Assembly: GCF_008253865.1 (NCBI RefSeq)
Contig: NZ_CP042331.1
Coordinates: forward strand, 2,294,001-2,358,000
Direction of reading: 5' to 3'
DNA: 64,000 nt
From: Bosea sp. F3-2
GTDB taxonomy: Bacteria > Pseudomonadota > Alphaproteobacteria > Rhizobiales > Beijerinckiaceae
Shown here: positions 45,054 to 53,673 of the stretch, piece by piece
How positions within the stretch are numbered: position 1 is the stretch's first letter
Layout: each line of letters starts with the position of its first letter
Notes under the pieces: model-generated
Database searches by the model: none
The model's input: the letters and a program-made list of their open reading frames with translations, nothing else
What the model was told of the DNA's origin: nothing
Made by a program: the position numbers and the translations under genes

Positions 45054-46250
45054 ATGGAACAATGCTGGCGCTGGTTCGGGCCGGACGATGTGGTGACGCT
45101 GGCGCAGGCCAAGCAGGCCGGGGCGACCGGCATCGTGAATTCGCTGCACCAGATCCCCTATGGCGTGGTCTGGAGCGTCGAGGAGATCGAGAAACGCCAG
45201 GCGATCATCCGTTCCGACAAGAGCTTCGGCCTGGAATGGAAGGTGGTCGAAAGCCTGCCGATCCATGAGAGCGTCAAGATCGGCGAAGGCGACCTCGAAA
45301 CCGTCTTCGAGAACTACCGCCAGTCGATGCGCAACCTCGCCGCCTGCGGGCTCGAGGTGATCTGCTACAACTTCATGCCGGTGCTGGACTGGACCCGCAC
45401 CGAACTCGCCCACAAGCTGCCCGGCGGCGGCACGGCGCTGCGCTTCAACCTGCATGAATATGTCGCGCTCGATCACTTCATGCTCAAGCGCAAGGGCGCC
45501 GACGAGGGCCACTCCGCCGAGGTGATGGACAAGGCCAAGGCCTGGTTCGACCACTCGACGCAGGCCGATCGCGACCGGCTGCTCGCCAGCGTGATGGCCG
45601 GCCTGCCCGGCGCCTATGACCGCTACGACCTGCCCGGCCTCGCCCGCATCCTCGAGCGCTATAGCGGCATGACGCATGACAAGCTGCGGGCCAATCTCAA
45701 GCGCTTCCTCGAAGCGATCATCCCGACGGCCGAGGAAGTCGGCATCCGGATGTGCATCCATCCGGACGACCCGCCGCGCCCGCTCTTCGGCCTGCCCCGC
45801 ATCTGCTCGGACGAGGAGGACATCGCCTTCATCCTCGACTCGATCGACTCCCCGTCGAACGGTCTGACGCTGTGCTCGGGCTCGCTCGGCGCCAATCCGA
45901 AGAACGACGTTCCGGGGATCGCACGCCGCTTCGCCGACAAGATCTGGTTCGCGCATCTGCGCAACGTCGCCAAGGACCCGGACGGCTCCTTCATGGAAGC
46001 CGACCATCTCGGCGGCGACACCGACATGGTCGCGCTGGTCGATGTGCTGATGGCCGAGGAGCAGCGCCGCCGCGCCGCCGGCCTCCCGCACTGGCGCATC
46101 CCGATGCGGCCCGACCACGGCCATGAGCTGCTGGACGATGTCGGCAAGGGCAGCTTCCCGGGCTACCCGGCAGTCGGGCGCCTGCGCGGTCTCGCGGAAC
46201 TGCGCGGCGTGATGACGACGCTGTCGCAGGTGAAGGGCTACGTCGCCTGA
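45054..46250 (+). CDS. uxuA: Mannonate dehydratase
   Basis: ATG 45054 follows AAGGAACG; a longer frame runs through the regulator gene. The product is 398 residues, close to E. coli UxuA (394). Landmarks are MEQCWRWFGPDDVV, GIVNSLHQIPYGVVW, ICYNFMPVLDWTRT, MCIHPDDPPRPLFGLPRI, GLTLCSGSLGA and MRPDHGHELLDD, which carry the metal-binding His, Cys and Asp residues of the family. It dehydrates D-mannonate to 2-keto-3-deoxygluconate in hexuronate breakdown. UxuB, KdgK and Eda homologues are not in this window. Confidence 0.94.
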   Translation: MEQCWRWFGPDDVVTLAQAKQAGATGIVNSLHQIPYGVVWSVEEIEKRQAIIRSDKSFGLEWKVVESLPIHESVKIGEGDLETVFENYRQSMRNLAACGLEVICYNFMPVLDWTRTELAHKLPGGGTALRFNLHEYVALDHFMLKRKGADEGHSAEVMDKAKAWFDHSTQADRDRLLASVMAGLPGAYDRYDLPGLARILERYSGMTHDKLRANLKRFLEAIIPTAEEVGIRMCIHPDDPPRPLFGLPRICSDEEDIAFILDSIDSPSNGLTLCSGSLGANPKNDVPGIARRFADKIWFAHLRNVAKDPDGSFMEADHLGGDTDMVALVDVLMAEEQRRRAAGLPHWRIPMRPDHGHELLDDVGKGSFPGYPAVGRLRGLAELRGVMTTLSQVKGYVA

Positions 46251-46257
46251 GGCGTGA

Positions 46258-46280
46258 AAGGCGGGCCGAAGCCCCGCCTT
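46258..46280 (+). terminator. Hairpin downstream of uxuA
   Basis: AAGGCGGG and CCCGCCTT form an 8-bp stem around a 7-base loop, starting 8 bases after the uxuA stop. It is a probable terminator or 3' stabiliser. There is no T-run. Confidence 0.5.
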
Positions 46281-46308
46281 GGCAAGAGCTCAAGACAGCT
46301 CCGAGCCG

Positions 46309-46381
46309 TCATTCTCGGGCGGCGCCTAGCGTCGACCCGAGAATCTCGATCGGGAGATGCTCGGGTCAAGCCCGAGCATGA
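46309..46381. repeat. Short intergenic palindromes downstream of uxuA
   Basis: Two adjacent hairpins: ATTCTCGGG...CCCGAGAAT (arms near 46311 and 46336) and TGCTCGGGT...AGCCCGAGCA near 46358-46379. They lie between convergent genes and could end transcription from both sides. The sequence type is a dispersed Rhizobiales intergenic repeat. Confidence 0.6.
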
Positions 46382-46396
46382 CGCGGTGTTCTCGCC

Positions 46397-47107
46397 TCAG
46401 TGATCGTGCGAATGGCCCTTGTGGCCATGCGCCGTGCCATGGCCGTGACCATGGTCATGATGTTCATGGCCGTGATGATCGTGATCATGGCCGCAACCGC
46501 AGCTCTCGCCGTGAGCATGATGGTGGTGGTCGTGCCCATGCGGCTCATGGCCATGTGCATGCTTATGGCCGTCATCGTGACGATGATGCTCATGGCCGTG
46601 ATGTGCATGGCCATGATCGTGTTCGTGATCGTGATGGTGGTGATCGTGCCCGCAGCCGCAGTCATCGCCGTGGGCGTGGTGATGAATCTCCTGTTCCGGC
46701 TGGAACGGGCGCTCGACTTCCGCCATCGAACAGCCCTGCCCGCGCACCAGCTCGGTCAGTGCCGGATGGTTGGGAACATAGAGCGCGTCGGCCGTCATCT
46801 CCGCCGGAACGTGATGGCCGCCGAGATGCCAGGCGAGGCGCGCCAGCCGCAGCGGGTTCTCGGCACGGACTTCCAGCAGGCTTTCCGGAGCGGCCTTGAC
46901 CTGCACGAGGCGGCCATCTTCCAGCTTCAGCGCATCGCCGTCGTTCAGCGTCGCAGGCTTGTCGAGATCGATCGCGAATTCGAGCCCGCCGGCAGCCTTC
47001 ACGGCGACGCCGCTGCGGTTGCGGTCCTGATATCCAAGGCTGAGCGTATCGACGACGCGCTCAGCGCGGACGGCGGCCTTGCGAAGGACGGAAGTGGCGC
47101 GAAGCAT
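46397..47107 (-). CDS. ureE: Urease accessory protein UreE with long His-rich tail
   Basis: The chosen start is ATG 47107 (MLRATSVLRKAAVRAERVVDTLSLGYQDRN), matching usual UreE starts; the upstream ATG at 47122 is possible. The product is about 236 residues. Residues 1 to about 70 are the peptide-binding domain. The next part is the metal-binding domain (NPLRLARLAWHLGGHHVPAEMTADALYVPNHP and LVRGQGCSMAEVERPFQPE). From about residue 145 to the end, nearly every second residue is His, with two GCGH clusters. UreE delivers nickel to urease. No other urease gene is in the window. Confidence 0.9.
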   Translation of the reverse strand: MLRATSVLRKAAVRAERVVDTLSLGYQDRNRSGVAVKAAGGLEFAIDLDKPATLNDGDALKLEDGRLVQVKAAPESLLEVRAENPLRLARLAWHLGGHHVPAEMTADALYVPNHPALTELVRGQGCSMAEVERPFQPEQEIHHHAHGDDCGCGHDHHHHDHEHDHGHAHHGHEHHRHDDGHKHAHGHEPHGHDHHHHAHGESCGCGHDHDHHGHEHHDHGHGHGTAHGHKGHSHDH

Positions 47108-47190
47108 ATGCGGCGATCCCATGGCTGGGGCTGGAGCGCGAGGCTCAAAGCCCGGACCGGAGCTTAGTAGCACAAACCAGGGGGCGCGCT

Positions 47191-47290
47191 AGATCGCCGC
47201 GCGTCCTATCGGACGCGGCGTGGCGATCTATCTGTTTGTCTTAGCATCGGATTTGCCCGAAAAGTGGATTCCACTTTTCGGTCCGATGCT
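47191..47290. repeat. Two intergenic palindromes
   Basis: The first has arms AGATCGCC and GGCGATCT (47191-47198, 47222-47229) and an inner GCGTCC/GGACGC pair. The second, at 47243-47290, has CCGAAAAGTGG and its complement around TT, closed by AGCATCGGA/TCCGATGCT. The second type is a common dispersed palindrome in Rhizobiales. The pair fills the gap between ureE and the binding-protein gene. Confidence 0.75.
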
Positions 47291-47317
47291 CTACCAGGCT
47301 CTCGGGATCGTGGCACC

Positions 47318-48358
47318 TCAGCGCGGCAGCGCCTTGACCTCGCTGTCGAACTTCTTGAGCAGGCGCGAACGCTCGGCCGGGGAGCCCCAGCGCGGCGTGT
47401 CGTAGTCGATCAGCTTCATCTCGGCGAATTTCGGCGCATCCGGCGAGAGCAGCGCGTTCTTGTTCGACGGGATCGAGTTGATCTTCAGCTTCGCATTGAT
47501 GTTCTGCGCATCGGGCGAGAGCGTGAAATCGACGAACTTGCGCGCGGCCTCGGGGTTCTTGCCGCCCTTGATGATCGAGACCGAGCCAGTCTCGTAGCCG
47601 GTGCCCTCGCAGGGGGCGACGGTCTCGATCGGCGCGCCCTGCAGCTTCTGCGTCAACATGTCATGGATGAAGGCGATGCCGACAGCCGTCTCGCCGAGCG
47701 CGGCCGCCTTCACCGGCGCGATGCCGGACTTGGTGTACTGGCTGATGTTCTTGTGCAGGTCCTTGAGGAACTCGAAGCCCTTCTCCTCGCCGAGGCGCTG
47801 CACCGTCGTCGCCAGGAAGACATAGGCCGTGCCGGACGAGCTCGGATCGGCGATCTGGACCTCGTCGCGCAGCTTCGGATCGAGCAGATCGGCCCAGCAT
47901 TTCGGAGCGGCGATGCCCTTCTTCTTCAGGACCTCGGTGTTGTAGCCGATGCCGAGCGCGCCGAGATAGATTCCGTTGGTGCGGAACGTGGCCTGCTCGG
48001 CATGGCGTTGCGCCCAGTCATGCAGCTCCGGCAGCTTCGGCGACTTGTACTCGTCCAGAAGCCCTTCGTCGGCTGCCTGCAGATGCGGCTCGCCCGGCCC
48101 ACCCCACCAGACGTCGCCACGCGGATTGCTCGCCTCGGCCTTGACCTGAGCATAGACCTCGCCGGTGCTCTTGCGGACCATCGAGACCTTGATCCCGGTC
48201 GCCTTCTCGAACATCGCCGCCCCTTCGCGGCACTGCTCCTCGAGGATCGAGCAATAGACCGTGACCTGCCCCTGGGCGAAGGCCGGCTGGGTAGCGGCCG
48301 AAAGCACAAGGCCAGCAATCAGCGCGCCGGCCGGCGCGAAACGCGAAGCGAACACCAT
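47318..48358 (-). CDS. Iron(III)/phosphonate-type ABC substrate-binding protein
   Basis: ATG 48358 follows GGGAGGAAA. The 346-residue protein has a Sec signal (GALIAGLVLSAATQPAFAQ) and the Fbp/AfuA-like scaffold. This includes VTVYCSILEEQCREGAAMFEKATGIKVSMVRKSTGEVYAQVKAEASNPRGDVWWGG (residues about 32-87) and ADPSSSGTAYVFLATTVQRLG. A Tyr-Tyr iron site typical of FbpA is not obvious, so 2-aminoethylphosphonate or thiamine-type ligands are also possible. No permease or ATPase is adjacent; an IS5-type element lies directly upstream and may have separated it from them. Confidence 0.85.
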   Translation of the reverse strand: MVFASRFAPAGALIAGLVLSAATQPAFAQGQVTVYCSILEEQCREGAAMFEKATGIKVSMVRKSTGEVYAQVKAEASNPRGDVWWGGPGEPHLQAADEGLLDEYKSPKLPELHDWAQRHAEQATFRTNGIYLGALGIGYNTEVLKKKGIAAPKCWADLLDPKLRDEVQIADPSSSGTAYVFLATTVQRLGEEKGFEFLKDLHKNISQYTKSGIAPVKAAALGETAVGIAFIHDMLTQKLQGAPIETVAPCEGTGYETGSVSIIKGGKNPEAARKFVDFTLSPDAQNINAKLKINSIPSNKNALLSPDAPKFAEMKLIDYDTPRWGSPAERSRLLKKFDSEVKALPR

Positions 48359-48455
48359 TTTCCTCCCATCAGATTCGTTTGCCGACGAAGAAATCGGCCG
48401 ACTGATGGGGTGTCAAGCAAAAGCCCGCCCTGCCGAACGCGACTGCGCCGACTAG

Positions 48456-49285
48456 GCTCAGGACTCGTTGATCAGAGCCAGAAGATGACGGTAGCGGCGA
48501 TACAGATTGCCGAGAAGAAGGTGTGGGCGCATCGGTCGTAGCGTGTGGCGATGCGCCGCCAGTCTTTGAGCTTGGCGAAGAGGTTCTCGACCTTGTGGCG
48601 CTGGCGATAGAGCGTCTTGTCGTAGGGATAAGGGGTTTTCCGGCTTCTGCTCGATGGAATGCAGGGTTCGATGCCTTTGGCGACCAGCGCCTGGCGGAAC
48701 GCGGCGCTGTCGTAGCCGCGATCGGCGATGAGGGTTTTGGCTGGCGGCAGGGCCACGAGCACGAGGCTTGCGCCCTTGTGGTCGCTCATCTGGCCTTCCG
48801 AGAGCAGCATGATGATCGGGCGGCCGGTATCGTCGCAGACGGTGTGGAGCTTGGAGTTCAGCCCGCCCTTGGTGCGCCCGATACGACGGGGAAGAGCCCC
48901 TTTTTGAGCAGGCTCGCCGCCGTGCGGTGCGCCTTCAGATGCGTCGCGTCGATCATGATCCGCTCCGGCTTCGGCCCTTCGCCGGCAAGACCGGCGAAGA
49001 TGCGGTCGAAGACGCCGAGCCGGCTCCAGCGGATGAAGCGGTTATAGAGCGTCTTGTGCGGGCCATAGTCCTTGGGCGCGTCCTTCCACTGCAGGCCGTT
49101 GCGGATGACGTAGACGATGCCGCTCACCACGCGACGATCGTCGACCCGCGGCACGCCATGCGAGAGCGGAAAATGCGGCGATATCCTCGCCATCTGGCGC
49201 TCGCTCAGCAAAAACAAATCACCCATCACGGCATCCTCCCAGACACCGTGAATCACAGATCAAACCAATTTAATAGGTCCTGAGC
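48456..49285 (-). mobile_element. IS5-family (IS427-type) insertion sequence
   Basis: The 830-bp element is bounded by GCTCAGGAC at 48456-48464 and its complement at 49277-49285. CTAG flanks both sides (48452-48455 and 49286-49289), consistent with a 4-bp target duplication. It contains a two-frame transposase. Ends, size and target all fit the IS427 group of IS5. The copy appears complete and recently inserted. Confidence 0.9.
48472..49256 (-). CDS. IS5-family transposase made by frameshifting
   Basis: Two overlapping frames encode one protein. The first starts at ATG 49256 and runs to a stop at 48858; it contains LFLLSERQMARISPHFP, WKDAPKDYGPHKTLYNRF and the first DDE Asp in IMIDATHLKAHRTAAS. 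The second frame restarts at GRTKGGLNSKLH-type sequence and includes MLLSEGQMSDHKGA, the second Asp in TLIADRGYDS, and Glu in RHKVENLFAKLKDWRRIATRYDR. Between them the minus strand carries AAAAAGGGG (48897-48905), a slippery run. The IS427 group is known to use programmed frameshifting, so the break is probably functional. Confidence 0.85.
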
Positions 49286-50170
49286 CTAGGCTTGCCGCTC
49301 GGGATTGGCCGGAGGAAGCGCTTCTGCTTCCTCCGCCACAACGTCGACCGGCACTGCCCGCTTCTTCTTGGCCGCCGGTTTCTTGCGCCGCTTCGGCCTG
49401 GCCTTCGGCAGCTGCGTATCCTGCAGGATCTCGAGCTGGACCTGCTGGATCTCGGCGAGGCGCTGCCATTGCCGCGTGATCAGATGGTCCATCTTCTCGT
49501 GCAGGTGCCGGATTTCGAGCTCGGCCTTCAGATTGACCTGATAGTCGTTGAGCGAGCGCAGCCGGTCCTTCGATTCCTGCCGCTTCTGACTCATCATGAT
49601 GATCGGTGCCTGCACCGCCGCGAGGCAGGACAGGACGAGATTGAGCAGGATGAAGGGATAGGGGTCGAAGGCTTTGCCCTCCCCGATCGCGGCATTGATC
49701 GCCATCCAGACGACGAGCACCACACCGAAGCTGATCAGGAAGGCCCAGGAACCGCCAAAGCTCGCGAGATTGTCAGAGAAGCGTTCACCCAGCGTGCGAT
49801 GCTCCTCGAAATCATCCTCGACGTTCTCGGCGATGGTCTCCTGCCGGGCGATGCTCTCGGCCACCTCCCGATCGAGGTCGGAATATTCGCCGTGCTCCTC
49901 GCGCAGGATCTCCTCGACATAACGCGTCCGGTAGCGCGACAGCTCCTTCAGGCTGATCAGCGCGTGGTCGGGCAGGTCCGGGAAGTCGGCGCGGATGTGA
50001 TCGGCCAGCGCCGGGCGCAGCGTACCGATCTCGACTAGGTTTTTGCGCGCCATCTCCTGACCGCTGATGGCGCAGATGCCGCGCTTCTTGCCGAGCGGGC
50101 CGGGCAGCGAACCCGGCTCGATCACGGGAACCGGCGGCACGGCTGGAATCTCGCTCTCCAGATTTGTCAT
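49286..50170 (-). CDS. DUF1003-family membrane protein
   Basis: A 294-residue protein. Residues about 30-80 contain ICAISGQEMARKNLVEIGTLRPAL, a zinc-ribbon-like start common in the family. Two membrane helices are in WAFLISFGVVLVVWMAINAAI and FILLNLVLSCLAAVQAPIIMM. The segment after the second helix (MMSQKRQESKDRLRSLNDYQVNLKAELEIRHLHEKMDHL) is the conserved cytoplasmic coil of DUF1003. The last 45 residues are Lys/Pro-rich and then acidic. The stop TAG coincides with the CTAG target of the IS5-type insertion. Confidence 0.88.
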   Translation of the reverse strand: MTNLESEIPAVPPVPVIEPGSLPGPLGKKRGICAISGQEMARKNLVEIGTLRPALADHIRADFPDLPDHALISLKELSRYRTRYVEEILREEHGEYSDLDREVAESIARQETIAENVEDDFEEHRTLGERFSDNLASFGGSWAFLISFGVVLVVWMAINAAIGEGKAFDPYPFILLNLVLSCLAAVQAPIIMMSQKRQESKDRLRSLNDYQVNLKAELEIRHLHEKMDHLITRQWQRLAEIQQVQLEILQDTQLPKARPKRRKKPAAKKKRAVPVDVVAEEAEALPPANPERQA

Positions 50171-50298
50171 GCGTGCGTCATGCCTCTTCCCCGTCGCGGC
50201 CCTTGACGCCGCGTCCGGTCATGTCCTGCGAGCGCCTTGCCGCCTGGGAACGCCCGAAGGAGCGAACTCCTCCGAGCTCGTCTTATCCGGTGCCAGAC

Positions 50299-50634
50299 TC
50301 AGGCCTTCACCTTCTCGTCGTCTTCGGCATCTTCCGCCGAATCGTCGTTCTCGTCATCCTCGTCGTCATCATCGTCCTCGGCAGCCTCTTCGTCCTCCTC
50401 GTCCTCGGTATCAAGATCGAGATATTCGTAACCGAAGACGATCTCGCCGGTTTCAGGATCAAAGGCGCTGACCGAGGAATCCTCGAAGGCCTCGATCAGC
50501 ATCTCGGCGTCATCGGGCCCGTCGACGTCGAAGCGACGCACCGCCTCCTCGCCGTCGGCCTTGAGAACGAGTTCGATCGACCAGCCCCGCCCGGTGGTGT
50601 CGTAGATGCATTTCAGACCCTGGATCGCCAGCAT
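50299..50634 (-). CDS. Small acidic protein with Asp/Glu-rich tail
   Basis: ATG 50634 (MLAIQGLKCIYDTTGRGWSIELVLKADGEEAV) follows AGGAGAGG; an ORF extension upstream is unlikely to be used. The product is 111 residues. The first 75 residues have a folded pattern, ending DPETGEIVFGYEYLDLD. The last roughly 35 residues are almost all Asp and Glu with a short KVKA end. No known family was recognised. It may be a small nucleic-acid-mimic or metal-buffering protein, but nothing in the sequence proves this. Confidence 0.7.
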   Translation of the reverse strand: MLAIQGLKCIYDTTGRGWSIELVLKADGEEAVRRFDVDGPDDAEMLIEAFEDSSVSAFDPETGEIVFGYEYLDLDTEDEEDEEAAEDDDDDEDDENDDSAEDAEDDEKVKA

Positions 50635-50768
50635 GATGCCTCTCCTGAGATTGATCCGATGCGCAGCTGCGCACCGGTCAGATGCCCGAGCTGCGTGACG
50701 GACACGCGACGCCCGTAGCGTCAGCAGGAGAGTGGCCGCGGGCACAGAAGTGCCCGCCGGCAATCGGA

Positions 50769-51665
50769 CTATCGCGATGCCTGGGCCAAGAAGCGCTCGA
50801 CCTCGTCGCGCCGGGGCGCGCCACTACGGCCCCCGAAGCGGGTGCATTTGATGGCCGCCGCGGCGGAAGCAAAGCGGATCGCGGCCGCCTCTCCCTGCCC
50901 CTCCGCAAGCGCCAGAGCGAAAGCGCCGTGCCAGACGTCGCCCGCACCGAGCGTGTCCACCGTCTCGACCGCGAAGGCGGGGCTGTGGCGGACTTCACCC
51001 TGCTCGACGTAGAGCACGCCTTCCTTGCCGAGCGTCACCGCCAGCCAAGTGGGGACGCCGGCGGCGATTTTGGCAAGCCCAGCCCGCGGCTCCTCCTCTC
51101 CTGATACTTCGCGCAGCGCCTGCTGACTGAAGGCGACGTGGCTCGCCGTTCCGACGAGATCCGGATGAGGCGGCCGGCGATCGCCGTCGAGGACACCGGG
51201 AACGCCGGCGGCGCGGGCGAGCTTCAGTGCCGCCAATGCCCCCTCGCCCCAGCGCGTATCGGCAAGCACGGCGTCGACGCCTTCCGGCAAGCGCGGAGGC
51301 AACCAGCCCACATCCTCCGGCATCGCCGGATCGGAATGGGAGATCACCATGCGCTCGCCCTGGGCATCGACGAGGATGGCCGAGACAGGCGAGGTCAGGC
51401 CGGCGACGCGCCGGGCGAAACTGGCATCGACGCCCTCGGCCTTCAGATCCGCGACGATCTGGTCGCCGGTCAGGTCGTCGGCGAGGCGCGTCGCCAGCCA
51501 GCAGGCGCCGCCGAGCCGCGCAATCGCGACGGAGGCGTTGCCGGCGCAGCCGCCGCCGACCACGGCGAGCCCGCGCGAGCGGTATTTCTCGCCGCGCGTC
51601 GGCATGGTCTCCACGCTGTAGACATAGTCGAGCGTGGCGATGCCGAGGCAGAAGACGCCGGCCAA
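50769..51665 (-). CDS. PfkB-family carbohydrate kinase
   Basis: A 298-residue ribokinase-like protein read from TTG 51665 behind GGTGAGATC. The N-terminal PfkB signature region is AVVGGGCAGNASVAIARLGG. The C-terminal active-site signature is VDTLGAGDVWHGAFALAL, whose Asp is the catalytic base. The middle part TRWGEGALAALKLARAAGVPGVLDGD is typical. It phosphorylates a sugar or sugar acid with ATP. The specific sugar is unknown; 2-keto-3-deoxygluconate would suit the uxuA locus, but the gene is not next to it. Confidence 0.9.
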   Translation of the reverse strand: MAGVFCLGIATLDYVYSVETMPTRGEKYRSRGLAVVGGGCAGNASVAIARLGGACWLATRLADDLTGDQIVADLKAEGVDASFARRVAGLTSPVSAILVDAQGERMVISHSDPAMPEDVGWLPPRLPEGVDAVLADTRWGEGALAALKLARAAGVPGVLDGDRRPPHPDLVGTASHVAFSQQALREVSGEEEPRAGLAKIAAGVPTWLAVTLGKEGVLYVEQGEVRHSPAFAVETVDTLGAGDVWHGAFALALAEGQGEAAAIRFASAAAAIKCTRFGGRSGAPRRDEVERFLAQASR

Positions 51666-51669
51666 GATC

Positions 51670-52119
51670 TCACCAGGTCCCGGTGTTCGGCATGCTGGCC
51701 CAGGGCTCGGCCGCAGGCTTCGGATCGCCCTTCTGGAGCAGCTCGATCGAGATATTGTCGGGCGAGCGGATGAAGGCCATGTTGCCGTCGCGCGGCGGAC
51801 GATTGATGGTGATGCCGGCCTTCATCAGCTTCTCGCAGGTCGCGTAGATATCGTCGACTTCATAGGCGAGATGGCCGAAATTGCGCCCGCCGGTATAGGT
51901 TTCCGGGTTCCAGTTGTAGGTCAGCTCGAGCGTCGGCCGGCCGCGGGAGGCGCCGGCCTTGGCCGCGGCCAGATCGTCCGATGCGGCGAGGAAGACCAGG
52001 GTGAAACGGCCCTTCTCATTCTCGATGCGGCGGGTTTCGACCAGTCCGAACTTGTTGACGTAGAAATCAAGCGCCTGATCGAGATCGGTCACGCGGACCA
52101 TGGTGTGGAGATATCGCAT
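51670..52119 (-). CDS. Glyoxalase I-like VOC-family protein
   Basis: A 149-residue vicinal-oxygen-chelate protein. The first half has MRYLHTMVRVTDLDQALDFYVNKFGL and the metal-binding His; the second half has GRNFGHLAYEVDDIYATCEKL and ends AFIRSPDNISIELLQKG with the Glu ligand. These match lactoylglutathione lyase (GloA) at the usual length. It converts the methylglyoxal-glutathione adduct to lactoylglutathione. It lies 4 bases from the PfkB kinase gene, so the two are probably co-transcribed, which suggests a link to methylglyoxal made during sugar use. Confidence 0.85.
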   Translation of the reverse strand: MRYLHTMVRVTDLDQALDFYVNKFGLVETRRIENEKGRFTLVFLAASDDLAAAKAGASRGRPTLELTYNWNPETYTGGRNFGHLAYEVDDIYATCEKLMKAGITINRPPRDGNMAFIRSPDNISIELLQKGDPKPAAEPWASMPNTGTW

Positions 52120-52211
52120 CGTTCATCCTCGTTGAGCGGGAACAGGGTTGATCCTTTCCTTAATTCGGGCAAGAGCTGCCGCGTTCCAAGGTACGCCAAG
52201 CAGGACGAGCC

Positions 52212-53657
52212 ATGACGACAACGCAAGACGGCCTGGTGACGGTGCCGCCTGAGCGCGCCACGCCCGCCCAGATCGCGCAGATCAAGCAGCGCGCCGCGAT
52301 CCTCTCGGTGATGGCGACCATCCTGCTCACGGCAGCAAAAATCGTCGGCGCCATCATTTCCGGTTCGCTCGCCCTGCTGACCGACGCGCTTCAGGGGCTC
52401 GTCGATGTCGGCTCGACGCTGTTCACCTGGTTCGCTGTGCGCGCCTCCGACAAGCCCGCCGACGAGGAACACCATTACGGGCATGGCAAGGTCGAGGCAC
52501 TGGCGGCGCTGGTCGAGACCGCGATCCTGTTCGGGCTCGCCGGCGCGATCCTGTGGGAAGCCGGCAACCGGCTCTGGCATGGCATCGCCGCGCATGTCGA
52601 GGTGACGCCGCTCGTGATCGGCGTGATGCTGCTCTCGATGACGGTCGACGCCATCCGCTGGCGCTCGCTCACCAAGGTCGCCAGGGAGACCGGTAGCGAG
52701 GCGCTCGCCGGAGAGGCGACGCATTTCTCGGCTGACTTCATCGGCTCGGCGCTCGTGCTCGCCGGCCTCATCGGCGTCTGGTACGGTTTCGAGCGGGCCG
52801 ACACGGCCGCCGCCTTCGCCATCGCGGCCTATACGGCCTTCTCGGCCTATCGGCTGGCTCGCCGTGTCCTCGACACGCTGATGGATACCGCCCCCGAAGG
52901 CGTCACCGAAAAGCTGCGCGAGGCCGCGCGGCGCGTGCCGGGCGTGGTCGGGATCAACTGGCTCAGGGTCCGGCCCGCCGGCGGACGCGTTCATGGCGAA
53001 ATCGGCATCAGCGTCTCGCGGACGCTGCCGCTCGAGCGCGTCACCGCGATCAAGGCCGAACTTGGCGGGGCCCTGCTGAAAGCCGAGCCGGATTCCGAGA
53101 TCACGATCACCGCCGATCCGGTCCAGGTCGATGACGAGACGGTGCTCGAGCGCGTGCTCCTGATCGCGCTCAAGCTGAAGATCCCGGTGCACCACGTCAC
53201 CGTCCACAGCATCGGCGAGAAGCTCTCGGTCAGCCTCGACATGGAGGTCGACGCCAATCTGCCGCTCGGGGAGGCCCACGAGATCGCGACCCGGCTCGAA
53301 CACGCGATCCGGGCCGAGTTCGGCGGCGAGACCGAGGTCGAGACCCATATCGAGCCGATGGAGACCGGCCAGCCCCACGGCCACAATGCCGCCTGGGAAA
53401 TGGTCGAGGATATCGGCAAGGCGCTCGCCGGCGAGGCTGCAAAGCTCTCAGGGCCGATCCACGACATCCACAGCGTGCGCGTGCGCCAGACCGCGAAGGG
53501 GCTGGTGGTGAACTATCACTGCCGGGTCAATCCAAGCCTGAACGTGGCAGCTGTGCATGACGCCGTGGACGCGATCGAGCGGGCGGTGCGGATCGCGCGT
53601 CCCCAGGTCTGCCGGCTGGTCAGCCACGCCGAGCCGGCGATCTCGTCGGCACCCTGA
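52212..53657 (+). CDS. Cation diffusion facilitator metal transporter
   Basis: ATG 52212 follows AGGACGAG. The 481-residue protein has a CDF membrane domain. Helix II carries LALLTDALQGLVDVGS, with the first Asp of the usual DxxxD pair. The HHYGHGKVEALAALVE segment follows helix III, and the second metal pair lies in GEATHFSADFIGSA. The cytoplasmic domain is unusually long (residues about 230-481), with extra His near the end (GHNAAWEM). CDF proteins export Zn, Fe, Mn or Co in exchange for protons. Its metal is not resolved. Confidence 0.9.
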   Translation: MTTTQDGLVTVPPERATPAQIAQIKQRAAILSVMATILLTAAKIVGAIISGSLALLTDALQGLVDVGSTLFTWFAVRASDKPADEEHHYGHGKVEALAALVETAILFGLAGAILWEAGNRLWHGIAAHVEVTPLVIGVMLLSMTVDAIRWRSLTKVARETGSEALAGEATHFSADFIGSALVLAGLIGVWYGFERADTAAAFAIAAYTAFSAYRLARRVLDTLMDTAPEGVTEKLREAARRVPGVVGINWLRVRPAGGRVHGEIGISVSRTLPLERVTAIKAELGGALLKAEPDSEITITADPVQVDDETVLERVLLIALKLKIPVHHVTVHSIGEKLSVSLDMEVDANLPLGEAHEIATRLEHAIRAEFGGETEVETHIEPMETGQPHGHNAAWEMVEDIGKALAGEAAKLSGPIHDIHSVRVRQTAKGLVVNYHCRVNPSLNVAAVHDAVDAIERAVRIARPQVCRLVSHAEPAISSAP

Positions 53658-53673
53658 CATCTCTCGGGGCGTC

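Noticed and set aside
44355..46124. 589-codon minus-strand ORF
   Set aside because: It is antisense to the GntR and uxuA genes, both of which have strong motifs.
46397..46680. Possible tandem-repeat or CRISPR-like array
   Set aside because: The periodic CATGATCATGG-like sequence is codon repetition of the His-rich UreE tail, with no spacer-repeat structure.
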